DNA of 64,000 nucleotides from Lanius collurio (GCA_020086605.1 JACBWW010000015.1:6469513-6533512); one strand, 5' to 3'. Shown: positions 13,367-26,840, counted from the stretch's first letter. Translations and numbers: made by a program. Notes: generated by a model from the letters alone, not told the origin.

Positions 13367-13529
13367 CAAATTGGCTAAATGGAGTAATAAGTCTATGAGA
13401 TGTTCATGAGGACCAAGAGGTGTTAGTCTCTATAATATCTCCATCCCTGTAAATAGATTCAGACCTTGCCCAAAATTCACCTAAGTGAATTTCTATGTCT
13501 CTAAGCCTTCCCCTCAAAACACTTATTTC

Positions 13530-13633
13530 AATGCTAGTGATTCCATTGGATTCCTTATTTTCTTCATTTTATATTCATCATAATGCTAGTGATTCCATTG
13601 GATTCCTTATTTTCTTCATTTTATATTCATCAT
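13530..13633 (+). repeat. perfect 52-bp tandem duplication
   Basis: Two head-to-tail copies of a 52-bp unit, 13530-13581 and 13582-13633, are identical by eye. Each begins AATGCTAGTGATTCC and ends TATTCATCAT. As with the 62-bp duplication at 5470, perfect identity points to a recent event, a polymorphism or an assembly effect. Confidence 0.95.
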
Positions 13634-16339
13634 AACATCAGTCAATTACAGAAACTTAGATAATGGGTTCTTTATCACCAATTTGAAGTTCCCTTTCCAT
13701 TCTTCTTTGTGGAGCCATTTAGCTTGTGTCTCTGGTATTGTTTCTCCCTGTTCAGACAGCTTATCCAATCTTGGCCATTTCCTCTGGTATAATCTTCCAT
13801 GTTTGTTACTCTTGAGGGACCCGCCTTTCATTTTTATTGCCCCATCTACTGGAAAATTCTTTGCTTATTATTTTATTTTAAAGCTTTCAAATTTTTAATA
13901 GTCTGACTTATTTCCTCTCCATCTATCAAGTGTAGTGAAAGCAAAAACAAAAGAAAAATGTATGAAAGAAATGGTGCTGTATACTGATACTCTTGAATTT
14001 AGGTCTGCATGGTAAAGAGATCTCAGCTCCATAATGTGCAGAATAAAGGCCTATGGAAAAAGCAATCCACTCCTTTCTTCATCATGGAAATACCAAGTCA
14101 CTGTACATTCACAAGTGGGTTTTACTTCAAAGTTGCGTGTCATGCAAAATAATGAGTTGTTAGCCATGACATTTAAGAAAAGGATTACTGTGAACTTATT
14201 TTAAAAGGTAATCTTATTTCTCTTACTCATGGTGACTCATTGGTTATGACATTTGAGTTAGAAACATACCATATAGAGATAACTGCTCAGGGTGTTATTC
14301 GTAATCAGTGTCTGCCAAACACTGAGTAGCAGGAAACCAAGACAACGGAGGTTGTCTGCTGTGCTTGGTTTGAGGGCACAGGACAAGCGTGCTTAGTTTT
14401 AATCTTTGACCTTTCAGTAGAGGATTATGAAACAGGCAACCAGATAAATATTATTTTGGAACAAACAAACTGAAGAAAATAAGTTTTGGTCTTCCATTCG
14501 TAAAGAAATGTTCACACTTAAATATGTAAATTATAGTTGATTTTTTTTCACAGCAGAAAAAGATATGAGACTTAAAATTTCATGCAAGTTCATCAGAGAT
14601 TTAGTATCTAGAAGAGGAATGACCTTTTTTTAATACTTTCAACTTCTAAAATAATTATGGAGGAGGAAAGAAGAAGTCAGTACTTGAATATCAATTTTGT
14701 GGGATGTGATCTGGAGAAGAAAGAACAGTGCATCACTACATAAAAACCCAGTAGCTACTAATGTAAGCTACTTGTGAGACAAATGGACATCATCCTGATC
14801 AACATCACATAATGTTATGAGGCCTACATGTGACTGATGCAGCAATGGTGTGAAACAGCCGAGGAACAGAATTATAACAGCAATGACTTGTCAAATGTTT
14901 GGGGTTTTTAATTAATAGGTGCATTGTGTTTTCCCACAGATGCAGCAAAACTTTTGAGCCCAACAAAGCCTGACTTGACTAGTCAGATCTCTCTGGACCT
15001 TCTCATGGACTCAAATTGACATATTGAGAGAAATAGGTCAATCAATCTATCCATACATTTTAAATACAGATATCTATGTGTAGTTAGCCCATCTCTGCTC
15101 TAGGAAAATTCTTCCTGCTGCATGAGAGACCTTTACTGTGAGAAAGGAACACGCATCAGTTTCCATTCAACATTCTGGAAATATATGATTCTTTTTCCCA
15201 AACTTGACCTTTCTGAGATAAAATTGTTTTAACTCAGAATTATCCAAAAAACTGCATATTTATGCTCAGGAGAAAGGGACGAGGGGCAGGGAGAAGAAAT
15301 GCTCCAGACTCTATTAAAACAGTGCAAAATTTTTGAGTAAAAAGTTGAAGCTCAAGTTTGTCACAACAGTGAGAATGCAGCAGCCCTTCCCTCGGACACC
15401 AGATAGTAAAACAAATGCGTCTGAAACGCTTACCATATGGCCAAACAACCATTTCTTCCCCTCCTATGTCAATGCAAATGGAATAAACATTTTTCTCCAT
15501 AGTCTTCTAACATCATTGAATTAAAATATGTCTAAACTGAAACTATATATTTTTGTATATGTAAAGAAAAACAAGCAATGAATATCAAAACAGTCAACAC
15601 GGTACTGTTGTTATACTAAACAGTGCATATATTTTTAGATATTGCAGTTGTGGCTTCCAAATGTCCTCCCTTTTTGGTATCATACTGACTTATTTGGTTT
15701 ATAAAATCCTGAATGCATTACAATATATCAAAATTTGACAAGTCAGACTGATGAAATTTTAAAAGGCACTGTTTATGTGCATTCTAGTTGGAACATATAT
15801 TTCACTATCATTGTGAGTTTTCCTTCTTAAGTACTTTCCTATAAAGCTTAACTAAAGCATAGAGGAACACTATGTTCCATCCATATGTGCCTGTAACATC
15901 CACTTGAGGTAAAGCACAGTTTATTTTAGGATCCATTTGCCATTCAACTGTGGAGGGAATGCAATACATTTCTAGATTCAGTTGTAGACTGAGAAGGTCA
16001 GGTGATAATAAACTGTTTATCATCCTTCTTTAATGTTTTAGAAAAAGGAAAAATAGAGTTTGAAGGTTTCTTACATGAAATGTTTCTACCAAATAGCAGA
16101 TTAGATGCTATCTGTCTGTTATGATAATACTGTTTTCTGGAGCCTCTTTTCAGACAGCAGGAGTTTCTTGGATAAATAATAAACAAAACATTTGACTAAA
16201 GATATGAATTTATTTACCAGACATTTGTTATGCTATTTGACATAATAAAAGAGAGACAGTATTAATGGTTTGTTAAGAAAACACCTTCTTTTAAAAATTA
16301 TTTTAGCAAACAGATAGGGAAAACCTACTGGTGTACCCA
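13634..16339. other. non-coding, nothing recognised
   Basis: AT-rich sequence with only short chance open frames. No repeat or RNA gene was recognised. Confidence 0.5.
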
Positions 16340-16990
16340 TGAGTTTGCCCAGAAAGGAGAGTAACCACAACCTTTAAGTACCCTGAAATAGGGTTACACA
16401 ATGTAAAGTTTTTTGATCAATTTGCTTGAGCATGAAAGCAGAAAGAAACCAGTTTGGGGTAGCCAAGAGAATATGTCTTGACTAACCACTCAGCCAGCTA
16501 GCAAGTGCTTTCTCCTCTCAGCCTGCCAGTTTGGGCTAGCAGGTTTTTTATAGGTATTCAGACACGTATGTGTAGGTATATATAGACCTTATTAGCCTGT
16601 AGAGAAGCCAGCCCTGAGCCAGTCCATAGTTGTCATCACAAGCATACTCTGCTCTGTTACAGATAATGAGCCCTTCTGTGCTTGGAGAGATAAGGCACAA
16701 ACCACAGATATACATGGATGTGTCTGCCAGAGAAAGCTGTGGCCCAGCACAAATAGTACCAAGTAGGACCTGATAACCCCAAAGGACCTGATCCCCATGG
16801 TCAGTTATAGCAGTCCCCATAATGTCAAATACTGCCTCTGCTACCCACTTTTCTCCCCATGTTGGCCTGGATAATGAAGAATTGATAATCTCATTATCCT
16901 CTCCCATTAGGCCAATTATCAGCAGAAAAATATCTTGAAGGCAGCAGCATTTTAAGGACACAAAGAATAGGTGCAATAACTTTGAAGATT
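16340..16990 (-). mobile_element. possible old LTR or promoter-like block
   Basis: Read on the minus strand, this less AT-rich block contains a 142-codon open frame (16548-16976), the longest in the window. It has no recognisable domain. The block also has TATA-like motifs (CTATATATA and CCTATAAAAA) followed by a GC-richer stretch. Two related sequences about 60 bp apart, GCTAGCCCAAACTGG and GGCTACCCCAAACTGG, lie downstream of them. TATA plus a downstream transcribed-like region resembles LTR architecture, but I cannot define TG...CA ends or a target duplication. The open frame itself is most likely chance. Confidence 0.22.
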
Positions 16991-19599
16991 TTCAGTAGAG
17001 TGTAAAGCTGTATTAAATAAGCTTAAAAGGTTTCATACAGCAAACAAGCTTAACAGGAGCACCTGGTGTTATGCTCCATGTTTATTGGCCAACATGCCAT
17101 GATGACACACGTACTGTGGAAATGAACAAAGCAGAATCTGTAAAAGAGGCTTGTATTTGCCAGACCTATCATGTTATTGGTAATATATTTTCTAATTGAT
17201 ATTTTCTGATTCTATCTTCAGCATGAAGAAAATAATTCCAATATATGATACAATGTTATCCATCTTTGGGTAAACATATGCATCATATATTCATTTAGAT
17301 ATATTTTTAGAGATTTAGAAGTCCTGAAATTGGTGCAAGTTTAAAGTGTTTTACTGAAAATATTTATTATTTATGAATCAATCAAAGATGTTTAGAGGCA
17401 GCTACAAATTTTGCACTTTCCTATTTACTCTACCTGCTACCAATATAATGTTGTGCATTTTATCAAGAAGGGGTATCACATGGAAAAGCCTTTGAGTGGA
17501 GCAGCTTTAAAAAAATGAATCATCTAATTTCCAGAAGACAAATCAAGCAGTGCTGGCCATGTGGTGGAAAATATAGGCAATCTGGCTGGATGTATTATGT
17601 CTATTTAAAGACATAACTGGAAAATAAATGGGAAGTTTGACACTTTCATGCGTCACCATTGAAAAAGCATAATACTGCCCTTGTACATAGAAATTGGGGG
17701 CCTGCTGCTTGGAACTAGGGGCAGTATTCTCTCCTTACTTGTGAACATTACAGGTATGAGTCGCATCATGTAATTCAACAGATTAGCTGTTCCCTCCCTT
17801 CCCTGTGTGCTCAGGAAGTTGGCATATGTTTCATCAACATCTCTAGCCTCTGAGTATAACATGAGGATTCGAGTAAAATGCTTTAATTATGTGGTTGTGT
17901 TTTTTACTTAAGTAACAAAGCTATGAAAGAATAAAATATTTTGTTGTCCTGGTGTTTGCACTATTCTTCACTTTCTGCTAGCTGAAAAGTTTCAATGTGC
18001 TACATGTGGTACCTTTCAAAACAAAACACCAATTAAAAATAACTAAGTGGAACACTGAGAAATTCATGTTCCGTGGAACAAAAAATTGTTTCAAATTGGC
18101 AATACAGGACCAAATTGGCAGCAATACAGTTATTAACATTGCTTTCCCAGTTAACCAGGAGAAAACTCCTTCTGGCAGCTTTCTGTGTGTATTTTCATTG
18201 CTTTATGTGACAGATATATACAATACAGAATATAAAATGTAGTAATATGCATATGAAGCAAAGGCGTGAAAACATGTACTTTTTACAAACCACAAGAAGT
18301 ATTTTCTAAATGCTGAAATTCATTGTGGTCTACAACAATTCCTGTTCTTAATTTGTTTTGTAATTCATTCTTTTCTTCTTGTACTTCTAGTATTATGATG
18401 CTTTTCCCTTTCTAAGTGGTATAATTCTGCATTGAAAACCTGCATTGGTTTCTTTCATATAAAAACATATATTGATGTTCCTATGCACAAACTTAGAAAA
18501 CTTTAATTTGCAAATTTTTTTATTGTTTATAACTGTTCAGAACAAACGTAGACTACAGTAATAGTGGAGATGGATACATACCGTGATGGAACATGGTTCA
18601 TGGCTTTATCATACAAAACCATACTACTCTGTCACATGACAACCTAATTTGTACTTTACATGTTTCCAACTCTAACTTAGAAGTCTGCTCTAGTGATTTT
18701 TGGAAAATCTGTTCATGTTGTGGTTTGCTCATTTTGGATATGATTCCAGCATGAAGCCTTCTCTGCAAGAAGTAAAACTTGTTCTAGCTGCTCATAAAAT
18801 TTTCCCCAGAAGTGTTTATAAAAGCTAATAAAAAAGAAAGTGCTCATTATTTTTGATAAGCAGTGAAGGATTGGAAATACATATTTCAATAACAGAGCTA
18901 GGGCTATTTGGGAGTAAAGAAGGATATATATGCATTTTTAAACTGATAAGTGTTTCTTAAAAACATTAATTTTCATGAGTCACTTACCTCAGAGTTGAAA
19001 ACTTTAAACCTTTCTTTTAGCTATGGTTAAATGGAGGGAAAATACACCAAGTCCCAGCAAATGTCAAATCCAGCTTTAAAATATTGGGATTTAAAGGATG
19101 TATAATACCAATAAGTCTAAAACTATTAGGGCTTCCTAGTGAGAATATACAGGACTGGTTTATGTAGTTTTTGACAGAGAACTTAAATTAGCCCTGCAAC
19201 ATGGATGGTGTAACTTTTCCTGCTGCCTGGGAAAGAAATGCTGTCAAGCTCTAAGTTGTGGTGATGGCACTTAGTCTGTATGAGTCTAATAAAAGGGCAG
19301 AGTGTACGTATGTTTCTCCGATTTTAGACTTTTTTTCTCTTGGTCAGAACTTTGAAGTCTTTTTAAAGCTTTGTTCTCTTCCTCTTTTCCAGGCTAATAA
19401 AAAGAATTATTATTACTACCACATTTGTGTCTCTTGGATTTTATTTTGGCTAATGCAAGCATTTTTACAACATGATCTTGGACAAAGGAGCAATTAGAAT
19501 TAAGGAGCCTTATCCAACAATTACAGCACTTATTGCAATTATAATAGTAACTTAGTAAGTTGATGACTTACTGAGTTACCCAAATGATAAATTTTTATT
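16991..19599. other. non-coding, nothing recognised
   Basis: AT-rich sequence with no gene, RNA or repeat recognised. Short open frames, for example 17653-17862 on the minus strand and 17997-18242 on the plus strand, lack splice or domain support. Confidence 0.5.
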
Positions 19600-20060
19600 T
19601 TGTTTTTAAAGTCAGCAAAAGCTTAATGCTAGAGTTTTGTAATGAGCCTGTGGTAACCAGATTTGTAGTCTGAAGCCTTCGTCTGCCACACTGTTAGCCA
19701 TCAAAGGAGCCCTGTCCTACCAAGCTTTCTATTTTCACAACAGGATATCTGGTTTCTTTTATGAGGATACAGCTATGTTAATTTGGTTTAGTGGTTTGTT
19801 GGAGGTAAGCATGCTCTTCACAGCACAAACACCAAAATCCCCTTAAAGCAGTTCCTCGTTAATAGCTGGGGTCTGATTGGCAGCATTGCATTGTAAAGTG
19901 TGATTTGGTTGGATAAATATGTTTAGTCTAGTAAGCACTTTAGTGATTGAGTGTCTGTTAATGGATAAAGGTGGATTATGGCGAAACCTCTACAGGCTGT
20001 CATTGAGCACTTAGAGTTGTGAGATGTCATGGGAGGAATGGAAAACAAACCGGCACTGTG
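19600..20060. promoter_or_regulatory. possible conserved non-coding element
   Basis: The stretch is of mixed complexity, lacks homopolymers and contains many homeodomain-like TAAT cores (such as GTTAATAGC and TCTGTTAATGG). It is neither repeat-like nor coding-like. This texture is typical of deeply conserved enhancers in vertebrate gene deserts. The call is purely an impression from composition, because no alignment was available. Confidence 0.2.
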
Positions 20061-22239
20061 GAAAACCTCACCAACTATAAAATATTTTAAATATTTGGTG
20101 CCATTTCAGCATTTAGGTTTAAAATCATATTTCACTTGAGGAAAACAAAATAGGGCAGACTGTGCAACTCATTGCCTTCTTGTTTGGCCTTAAAGAAAGC
20201 AGACCCATTACATGCATCTGGGCATATTCAGAGAGAGATCTTTCTGAGCACATGACAGTCAAAAAGCCACCAGGTACCTGAAAGGTAAGGGCAGAGTAGC
20301 TATAATTTTTCTTAGGTGTGTACTGTAAATCTTTTAATTCACCAAGAAGCAATGCAAGTCTGTGCAATTTTATAAAACAGTATGCTTCCTTGCAGCTGTA
20401 CAAGTCCTTTTCTTTTTTTAACACCTCCTCCAAAACAAAGATTTTTGCAATGCCACCCTTCCTGCTCCTCCTTCTAAACACTTAGAGGAAGATCTTTCTT
20501 ACTTTTAAGAAAGGTAATCTGATCCTCCATACAAACCACCAACAAATGTCACTTTTTTCCTCTACTCAGGTGTACACAGCTTTTTTATGAGGTGATAAAT
20601 ATCAGTTTACTTGAGGACTTGAAATGGCCTTAGGGCCAAGTGGCAGATATTCAGGAACATACATAGAGACTCTCCATTTCTGGTGGGTTTTAAAACCTGT
20701 GTGTCCTTATTGGTGGCCATGGTATAGTGATTTGCTATGTTTGATTATCATACAGCAAAATACAGCCTAAAGTAGCAGGTGAACTATACTCCTATATGTA
20801 TAGACTATTTTAGTGTTCCTCTGAAATGCTTAGACAGAGTTTTTGTATGTCTTTTTAAGCTGTTAAACCAAAAATGTCTTTGGGTTCTTGTGGGGATTTT
20901 TGAGTGAGTGGAGGTTTGTTATCAAGGAAAAGCCTGGAACTCCTCTTTTCTGGTCTCTTTTATTCTCTTCTTTTCAAAGACATATCAGACCCATGCCTTC
21001 CAGCTAATAGCTACCATGTGTCAGTATATGTTCAAACCCACACAATTTAAAAAAAAAACTCTTGTGAAATTTTTAGAGCAGACAACTTATTCCCACTTAG
21101 TTTTAGGAAGCTTCTTGCAGCTTCACTGTAAACCAACATGCTTCACACACTTTGTTCATCTGGTTAAGACTGCCTCCACAGGAGGTCTACCTTTTGGTCA
21201 AGTTCAGGTTAACTGGGGGGGTAGTGGCTTTTCCATTACTTTAACATAGGTGGTCTTCTAAAAGATATATCAAGTCTCAAAGGTATTTAATGAGTTTGAA
21301 AGGAACCTAATGATTAAGTCAGGTCTTTCTATAACACTAACCTAAAGAACAGGCTATATCGTTATAAAAGTTATTTCCAGCCAAGCGGCATTCTGGAGAT
21401 GAAATTTCTCACTAAGGTCCATGCAACCACTCCCATATTGCAGAAATTTAACACAGAGAAAAACAGAATTATAGAAAATCTTTTCCTGTGCTTCTTATCA
21501 CAACTTTACTTTCTTGAATGAGGTAATAAATCACCATATTAATTACTTGTTTCATATAACACAATTGCCTCAAATCATAGAAATCTTGCTCTTGGCTGTT
21601 AATTGTTAGCAATAACAAGATATAAAAAGGGAAGGAATTTTTTATAAATATATAAAGATATTTTTATTAGACATACTGCTTTTGATTTAGATACTGCCTC
21701 TAGCTTATTTGCAAAAAAGAACTATACTACCTGGCATGCCAAACCATTTGGAAATAAAAAAAAAAAAAACCAGCTGAGGAAATTATGGCAGAAAAAAAAT
21801 TTTTCTTTTCTAAGCTTTTAATATGTTGGAGTGCCTTCAGATAGAAGATCATTTTTACTACAAAGAAAAAAAAAAACAGTGCAGGGCTTATGGAAGATTT
21901 TATTATCTAAGCAGCAATGTGGAATATCCTGTTACTTGTTCTTAAATGCGCTACCTTAGGTGAATGCTCTGTTTTTAGGGATTTGTTCACTGATTTTACA
22001 AGTCAATTAAAAGGTAAAATGTAATTTTGGAAATTCCTTGGACTAGTGATGACATTTGAAAAAGTCTTGAGAAAGCAATTGATTGACTGAGGACAAAACC
22101 AGAACTTCAGGGTAATCTGGGAAATCATAAGATAAACTAAATTACTGTGTCAATTTTTTGGATGGATGTAGAGAAGAAAAGCCAGGTAAAGGAATAACAT
22201 TGTGAAAATCCTATTGACAATAGAACAGGGATAATTACT
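20061..22239. other. non-coding, nothing recognised
   Basis: AT-rich DNA. Open frames of 118 codons (20125-20481, minus) and 113 codons (20908-21249, plus) show no domain, and no convincing splice borders were found. Both are within what chance allows. Two short A-runs occur near 21758 and 21865. Confidence 0.5.
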
Positions 22240-22580
22240 AATAAAATCATGAAATATTTAAGAGAAAATAAATAGCAGGAAGGCAGAATGTTGGTGACTG
22301 GAAAGGAGCAGAGTGGAAAAACATGGAAGATTATAAGGACATAAGAGGAATAAGATGAAGATAATATTGTTTCAAAATCATGAGCAAATTTTGGATGTGA
22401 AAACAGCAGACTGACAAGACATGAATGAGTCAGGTGATAACAGAGGAGTAATTTAAAGGTGAATGGAAGGATGGAGAAGGTGAAGAAAAAAGTAAGCTGA
22501 AGGAAAAGAAATAAGAGAAAGATTCATTGAATGAGCAGGAGAGGAAGTTAAATATAGATGTCTTGTGAGAGAAAGCAAAC
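22240..22580 (+). repeat. purine-rich tract (imperfect)
   Basis: For about 340 bases the plus strand is strongly biased to A and G (repeated AGGAA, GAAGA and GGAGA words), without a fixed repeat unit. Its function is unknown. Such tracts can be decayed simple repeats. Confidence 0.45.
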
Positions 22581-23257
22581 ATACGAAAGCACTGATACTA
22601 AAGACAATCAAATATTTTGCAGTAAATCTCTGATTTTGTACAATGGAGCTGGGAAGTAGATAAATATAACCTCATGGAGCTTTAATTCTATGCCATGGAC
22701 AAGCAATTTACTTTAGAAATTTTTGGATGTTTTAAGAGAAAATTCATAAATATTGGCTGGATTATAAATGTTTAGTAATGTTATTAGTCTAATGAGAAAT
22801 ATGAATGTGATCCATGAATTTAAGAATTTTGGGGTCAGTATCTTAAAATGATGCTGTGACTTTTAGACTGACAAAGCTCTTTTTCTAGAAGTTGGATAGA
22901 GATGCAGACACTCAGGCTAACTTGGACTTCTTTTGCTAGCATTTCCTGTTTTGCTGTTGCATCTTTCTTTTTCTGTAAAAGAAATAATTTTGAAGTTTAA
23001 AAGTGCTTTTCCCTCCTAAGTTGCTGCATAGGGCTTTCATGTAAAAGACAGGATGGGAAAACAGACTGGCTAAACAGGGGAAACAGTAAAAACTGCACAT
23101 AGGAAAGTGCTCTAGGTGCACGAACTAATCAAACAAGAGAAAACAGGCATTAAAGAGCAGGTAAGGAAGTAATTTAAACTGCTGTAATTTTAAGTAGTAG
23201 CATACCTAAACAGGAGGCAAAATTTTTGAGCATAAATGGTTCCTTAATATTAAATAA
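22581..23257. other. non-coding, nothing recognised
   Basis: AT-rich sequence with no gene or repeat recognised. Confidence 0.5.
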
Positions 23258-23279
23258 ACACATACATACACACACACAA
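23258..23279 (+). repeat. (CA)n / (CATA)n microsatellite
   Basis: A short mixed array of CA and CATA units is followed by a TATA-rich stretch. It is probably length-variable. Confidence 0.85.
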
Positions 23280-23289
23280 TATATACATA

Positions 23290-24063
23290 AATACTAGCTA
23301 AATACTAGCTGGGGTTTTTAGTTGAGTAAGTGGCTTTTTAGTTTTGGTCCACAATTTTGGCAGTAGTTTTCTTATCTTGCTTCAGTTCAGTTTTTCTGCT
23401 TTGGTTAGCCTTAACCACAACATTGTACCTCTGCTCCTGATCTGCAGGTGAAATACGTGCAGCTTTTGCAACCCTTTTTCACAAATACCCAGCAGGCATC
23501 CAAACACTTTCAAGCAATAAATAAGACCCCACAAACAAAAGCAAATTAAACCTATCACTTCTATTCATAAAAATATATATGCAGCTTTATTTAACCAATC
23601 AGATGACTGTGACACGTGAAATAACTTGGTGGTCTTAGCCTAACTCCAACTGGACAGCTGTTTGGAACATAAAATTCTCTGCCATAATTGGCTTTAACCA
23701 GCATCCTTGTCAGTGAAATAGCCAAGTTTTCTGGGGCCACAGAGACTTTCTCATAGCCTAGAGGTGGTTCTTCTAGATTAAGCATGTGGGTGGCCTGTTG
23801 ATAGTGGTACAATTTAAAATAACTAAAAAAGCAACTTTATACTGCTGGAATTTTTTGTATTATGCCTTTATTTTTTTTTACAGATCAGGATATAATTCTA
23901 CTCCTGAGATTCTCCTAAATGTTAAATTTTAAGAATGTAATGTATATTAATGTTGAAAAGTGTTTTGTAAACTGTTAAATTGTCCTTTGGCAGCCAAGAG
24001 CAAAATAATATAAAGAAAGCGGAATTTAATTCAATACTTAAAGCAATACTCTTGGTTTTCCTT
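23290..24063. other. non-coding, nothing recognised
   Basis: AT-rich sequence. A short minus-strand open frame (23591-23812) has no supporting signals. Confidence 0.5.
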
Positions 24064-24095
24064 AAAAAGAAAAAAAGAAAAAAGAGAGAGAGAGA
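24064..24095 (+). repeat. A/AG simple repeat
   Basis: A run of AAAAAG-type units passes into five AG dinucleotides. It is simple low-complexity sequence. Confidence 0.85.
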
Positions 24096-24894
24096 TTTAG
24101 AATCAGACTGGTTTATATTAGTGGAAAGGGAAGTGCCACAACTGCCACCTAGTTAAATCCAGATCTCCAAATTTATCCTGTGCTGGGAACAAATAAATTG
24201 TGGAATTGGAATGAAACTCTAGCCAAACATCTGAATAAATGGTGAAGTAGACTAAAAGAAAATTTAGAATTCTAATCTCAAAACAGAAACTAATGAAGAA
24301 GAACATACCTCATCCAGATTGAGAAACTGTTCAGAAACATTATGGCCAAAGCCAGCCTGGAATAAACACTCTGCCTTTGCCTTGACTGATAGTACTATAA
24401 CTCAGGGCATACCTCAGAAGTATAAATTTATATAAGCCCAAACACAATATGCCATAGAAAGTATCTGAGATAGCTCCAAACACTGTGAAATTAAAAGAAT
24501 GAAATGTATAAATGATTACAAAAATAAGCACCAAATTCTCTAATTCCCTTTAGCATGTGCAATACCTTGGCACCAAATATAACATACAATCTGTCTGAAA
24601 TAGTAAAGATTTACACTCACTTTGCACTAATGTAAATGCCTGCGCAGAGCAGTGGATATCTTGGCCTATAATGTGGAATTGTTTAACTGCTACAAGAGAA
24701 GTGTTACTGTAGTACTCATTTTTGAAAGTCTGCCTGCCTTTTTCTTTCCAGTGACTGCTTTTTAAAGAAACGCCTCTTTTATTTGCCTTTTATATTCTGT
24801 CTTGTGTATGAGCCCTTGACTAGCTGAGGGGAAAATGTAGGCTTTATAACATGATGTGGAAAAAAAGAGGTGTGGGATGGGCTTTTCTCATATT
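24096..24894. other. non-coding, nothing recognised
   Basis: AT-rich sequence with no gene or repeat recognised. Confidence 0.5.
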
Positions 24895-24913
24895 AAAAAA
24901 AAAAAAAAAAAAA
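24895..24913 (+). repeat. poly-A run (19 A)
   Basis: Nineteen consecutive A bases are followed by an AC-rich tail. It could be the tail of a retrocopy, but the 150 bases upstream match no repeat that I recognise and no flanking duplication is evident. Confidence 0.9.
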
Positions 24914-25090
24914 CAACAAAAAACCCCACCACCCTGTTAAGTCAGATGCTTTGTACTGCTCCCAAGGCCTATCAGAAGAGCACTGTACAAAAACAAAGCC
25001 TGGTGAAGAGGAAGCAGCTGCAGGGATGATATAGAGCTCTTTCTTATAAACAAAGAGCACCAACAAATCTGTTTGAGCATGAATATTAGA

Positions 25091-25119
25091 TTTGCTGACT
25101 TTTGCTGACTTTTGCTGAC
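25091..25119 (+). repeat. 10-bp tandem repeat, three copies
   Basis: TTTGCTGACT is repeated three times, with the last copy ending one base short of perfect. It is a short minisatellite-like array. Confidence 0.95.
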
Positions 25120-26840
25120 ATCACCATGGGAGATAAACATATTACAAGGAGTGGAACAGCTTGTTGCTTGAGAGGTTGCCAAATGTGATAAGTGAATGGC
25201 AAAGTGGCAAATGAAGACAGGGTGCCCATCCTGACAGTCTCAGCCGTAGCTGAGAGTTGTGACTTGGTGAAGTGTTGTAGTGAACATTACTAGGCTGGAA
25301 CAAGTGGATAAAAATGAACTATGAACCTCCTTTTTCCTAGTGGCGAAGAGCTAACAGCTGCTTCCATCTGGGAACTGTGTGAAAGTGCCTTACAGCTGTA
25401 CAATAATAAACAGCTAAAAACTCTGCACAGCCCACTGCTCCATTTACATTCTTTCCCAATCTTTTGCCTCATTAAACAGTAATCTTCCTCCTAATTATAT
25501 TTCATCAATCTGTTGTTTATGGAACTCTAGATTAAATGGCAAACATATTGAAACAAAAATAAACTTATAATTAGTTGTCTTCTACTCACCCCTCCTGCCT
25601 TTGTATTAGCAAGTGCATCATTATCAGGCCCCAGGGGTTTGGTGAGGCAATCAGTTTACATGGTGCACTTTTGGCAGCAAAGAGTAAAAAAACATTTGTA
25701 GCTACATAATATGATTTACCAGCCCTAGGGCTCCAGGGTCTACACTTCCATAAATATAAGTGACAAATTATCAATAAATCATTCCCGGGTCTACCATATT
25801 GCATAATGTTTATTGAAACCCAGTTCTAATAAATATAAAAGTCACCTTTTTTATCCAAAGCATGAGAAACAAAAATGACAGCGATTACAAACAGAAATGA
25901 GAAATGAGAAATAAGTCCCTTCACAAGCAAGGAACCCTTTATTCCCTAGCATCCTTAGCGCCTCAGCTTTGTTGGCCTCTAAAATCTGCCTTGGAGCAGA
26001 TACAACCTTCAAATGGTGATTTTACTCTTTGGTTATGATAAACGTTGTTTTTCTGGTGTTGTTTGTTATGGATATCATTCTCACATCTGGTTCCCAATCT
26101 CTGAAGAAATCAGTCAAGTGCACTTGCAGGACATTGATCAGAAGCATAATTATAATTGGTGAAGTTCTCCCAGCAGGGCCTATTGTAGATGAGCTCAGCA
26201 CACTGAGGCCTGTGCTCTGGAATTGAGTTTGTTTGGTTCATTGTAAAAAAGTTATTCAAAAAGTGAAACAAAGGGAATAACAAAATATTAATTGTTTTCA
26301 TTCTTCATCTATGTAAATTGAAAACTACAACTCTCAAGTGTTATACTTTTTTTGGGGGGAGGGGAGGTTTACTCTACTTTGTGACCACAAAAATTAGACA
26401 AACTATTTCTTTAGGATGTAAAAAGCCCTACAGGATTATTTCAAGAAAATTGCTCATGAAAAAATTTAGGTTTTATTACGTTTCCCCTCCATGTTAAAAA
26501 AAAGAAAAACATCACATATTTGCATTTCTTGAAACAAATTTTGGAGTTATCTCACCTGTTATAGGTGATGATTACAACAAGGAATTGTCCTATCCCACCA
26601 TTTTCAAGCAGGTCAGCATCTGGAAGTAATTTATGCAGAGTAGTCATTAGACTTCTGTAACACTTTAAAAAGTCAACTTAAATCTTAACTGGAATTCTCT
26701 ATCCTTTTGTATTCCCTAAGCCAAACATCGGACACCCAGGTTAAGCTTAACTAATATATCCTCTTCAGAAAGATTCCATTTTCCACTAATCTTCTGATTT
26801 ATTTTTTTTCATATGAAATCATAACGTTGTATCATGAAAG
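25120..26840. other. non-coding; one G-rich run
   Basis: AT-rich sequence without a recognised gene. At about 26354-26368 the plus strand has six G, then A, four G, A and two G, a short G-rich run after a T-run. Nothing else stands out. Confidence 0.5.

Noticed and set aside
16548..16976. 142-codon minus-strand open frame as a protein gene
   Set aside because: It is the longest frame but has no recognisable domain, no clear upstream or downstream gene signals, and lies in a less AT-rich block where long frames arise by chance.
20125..20481. 118-codon minus-strand frame
   Set aside because: No domain, no convincing splice borders, and its length is within chance for this much sequence.
24895..24913. 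Poly-A run as the tail of a processed pseudogene
   Set aside because: The sequence upstream is not recognisable as any gene or repeat, and no flanking duplication was found.
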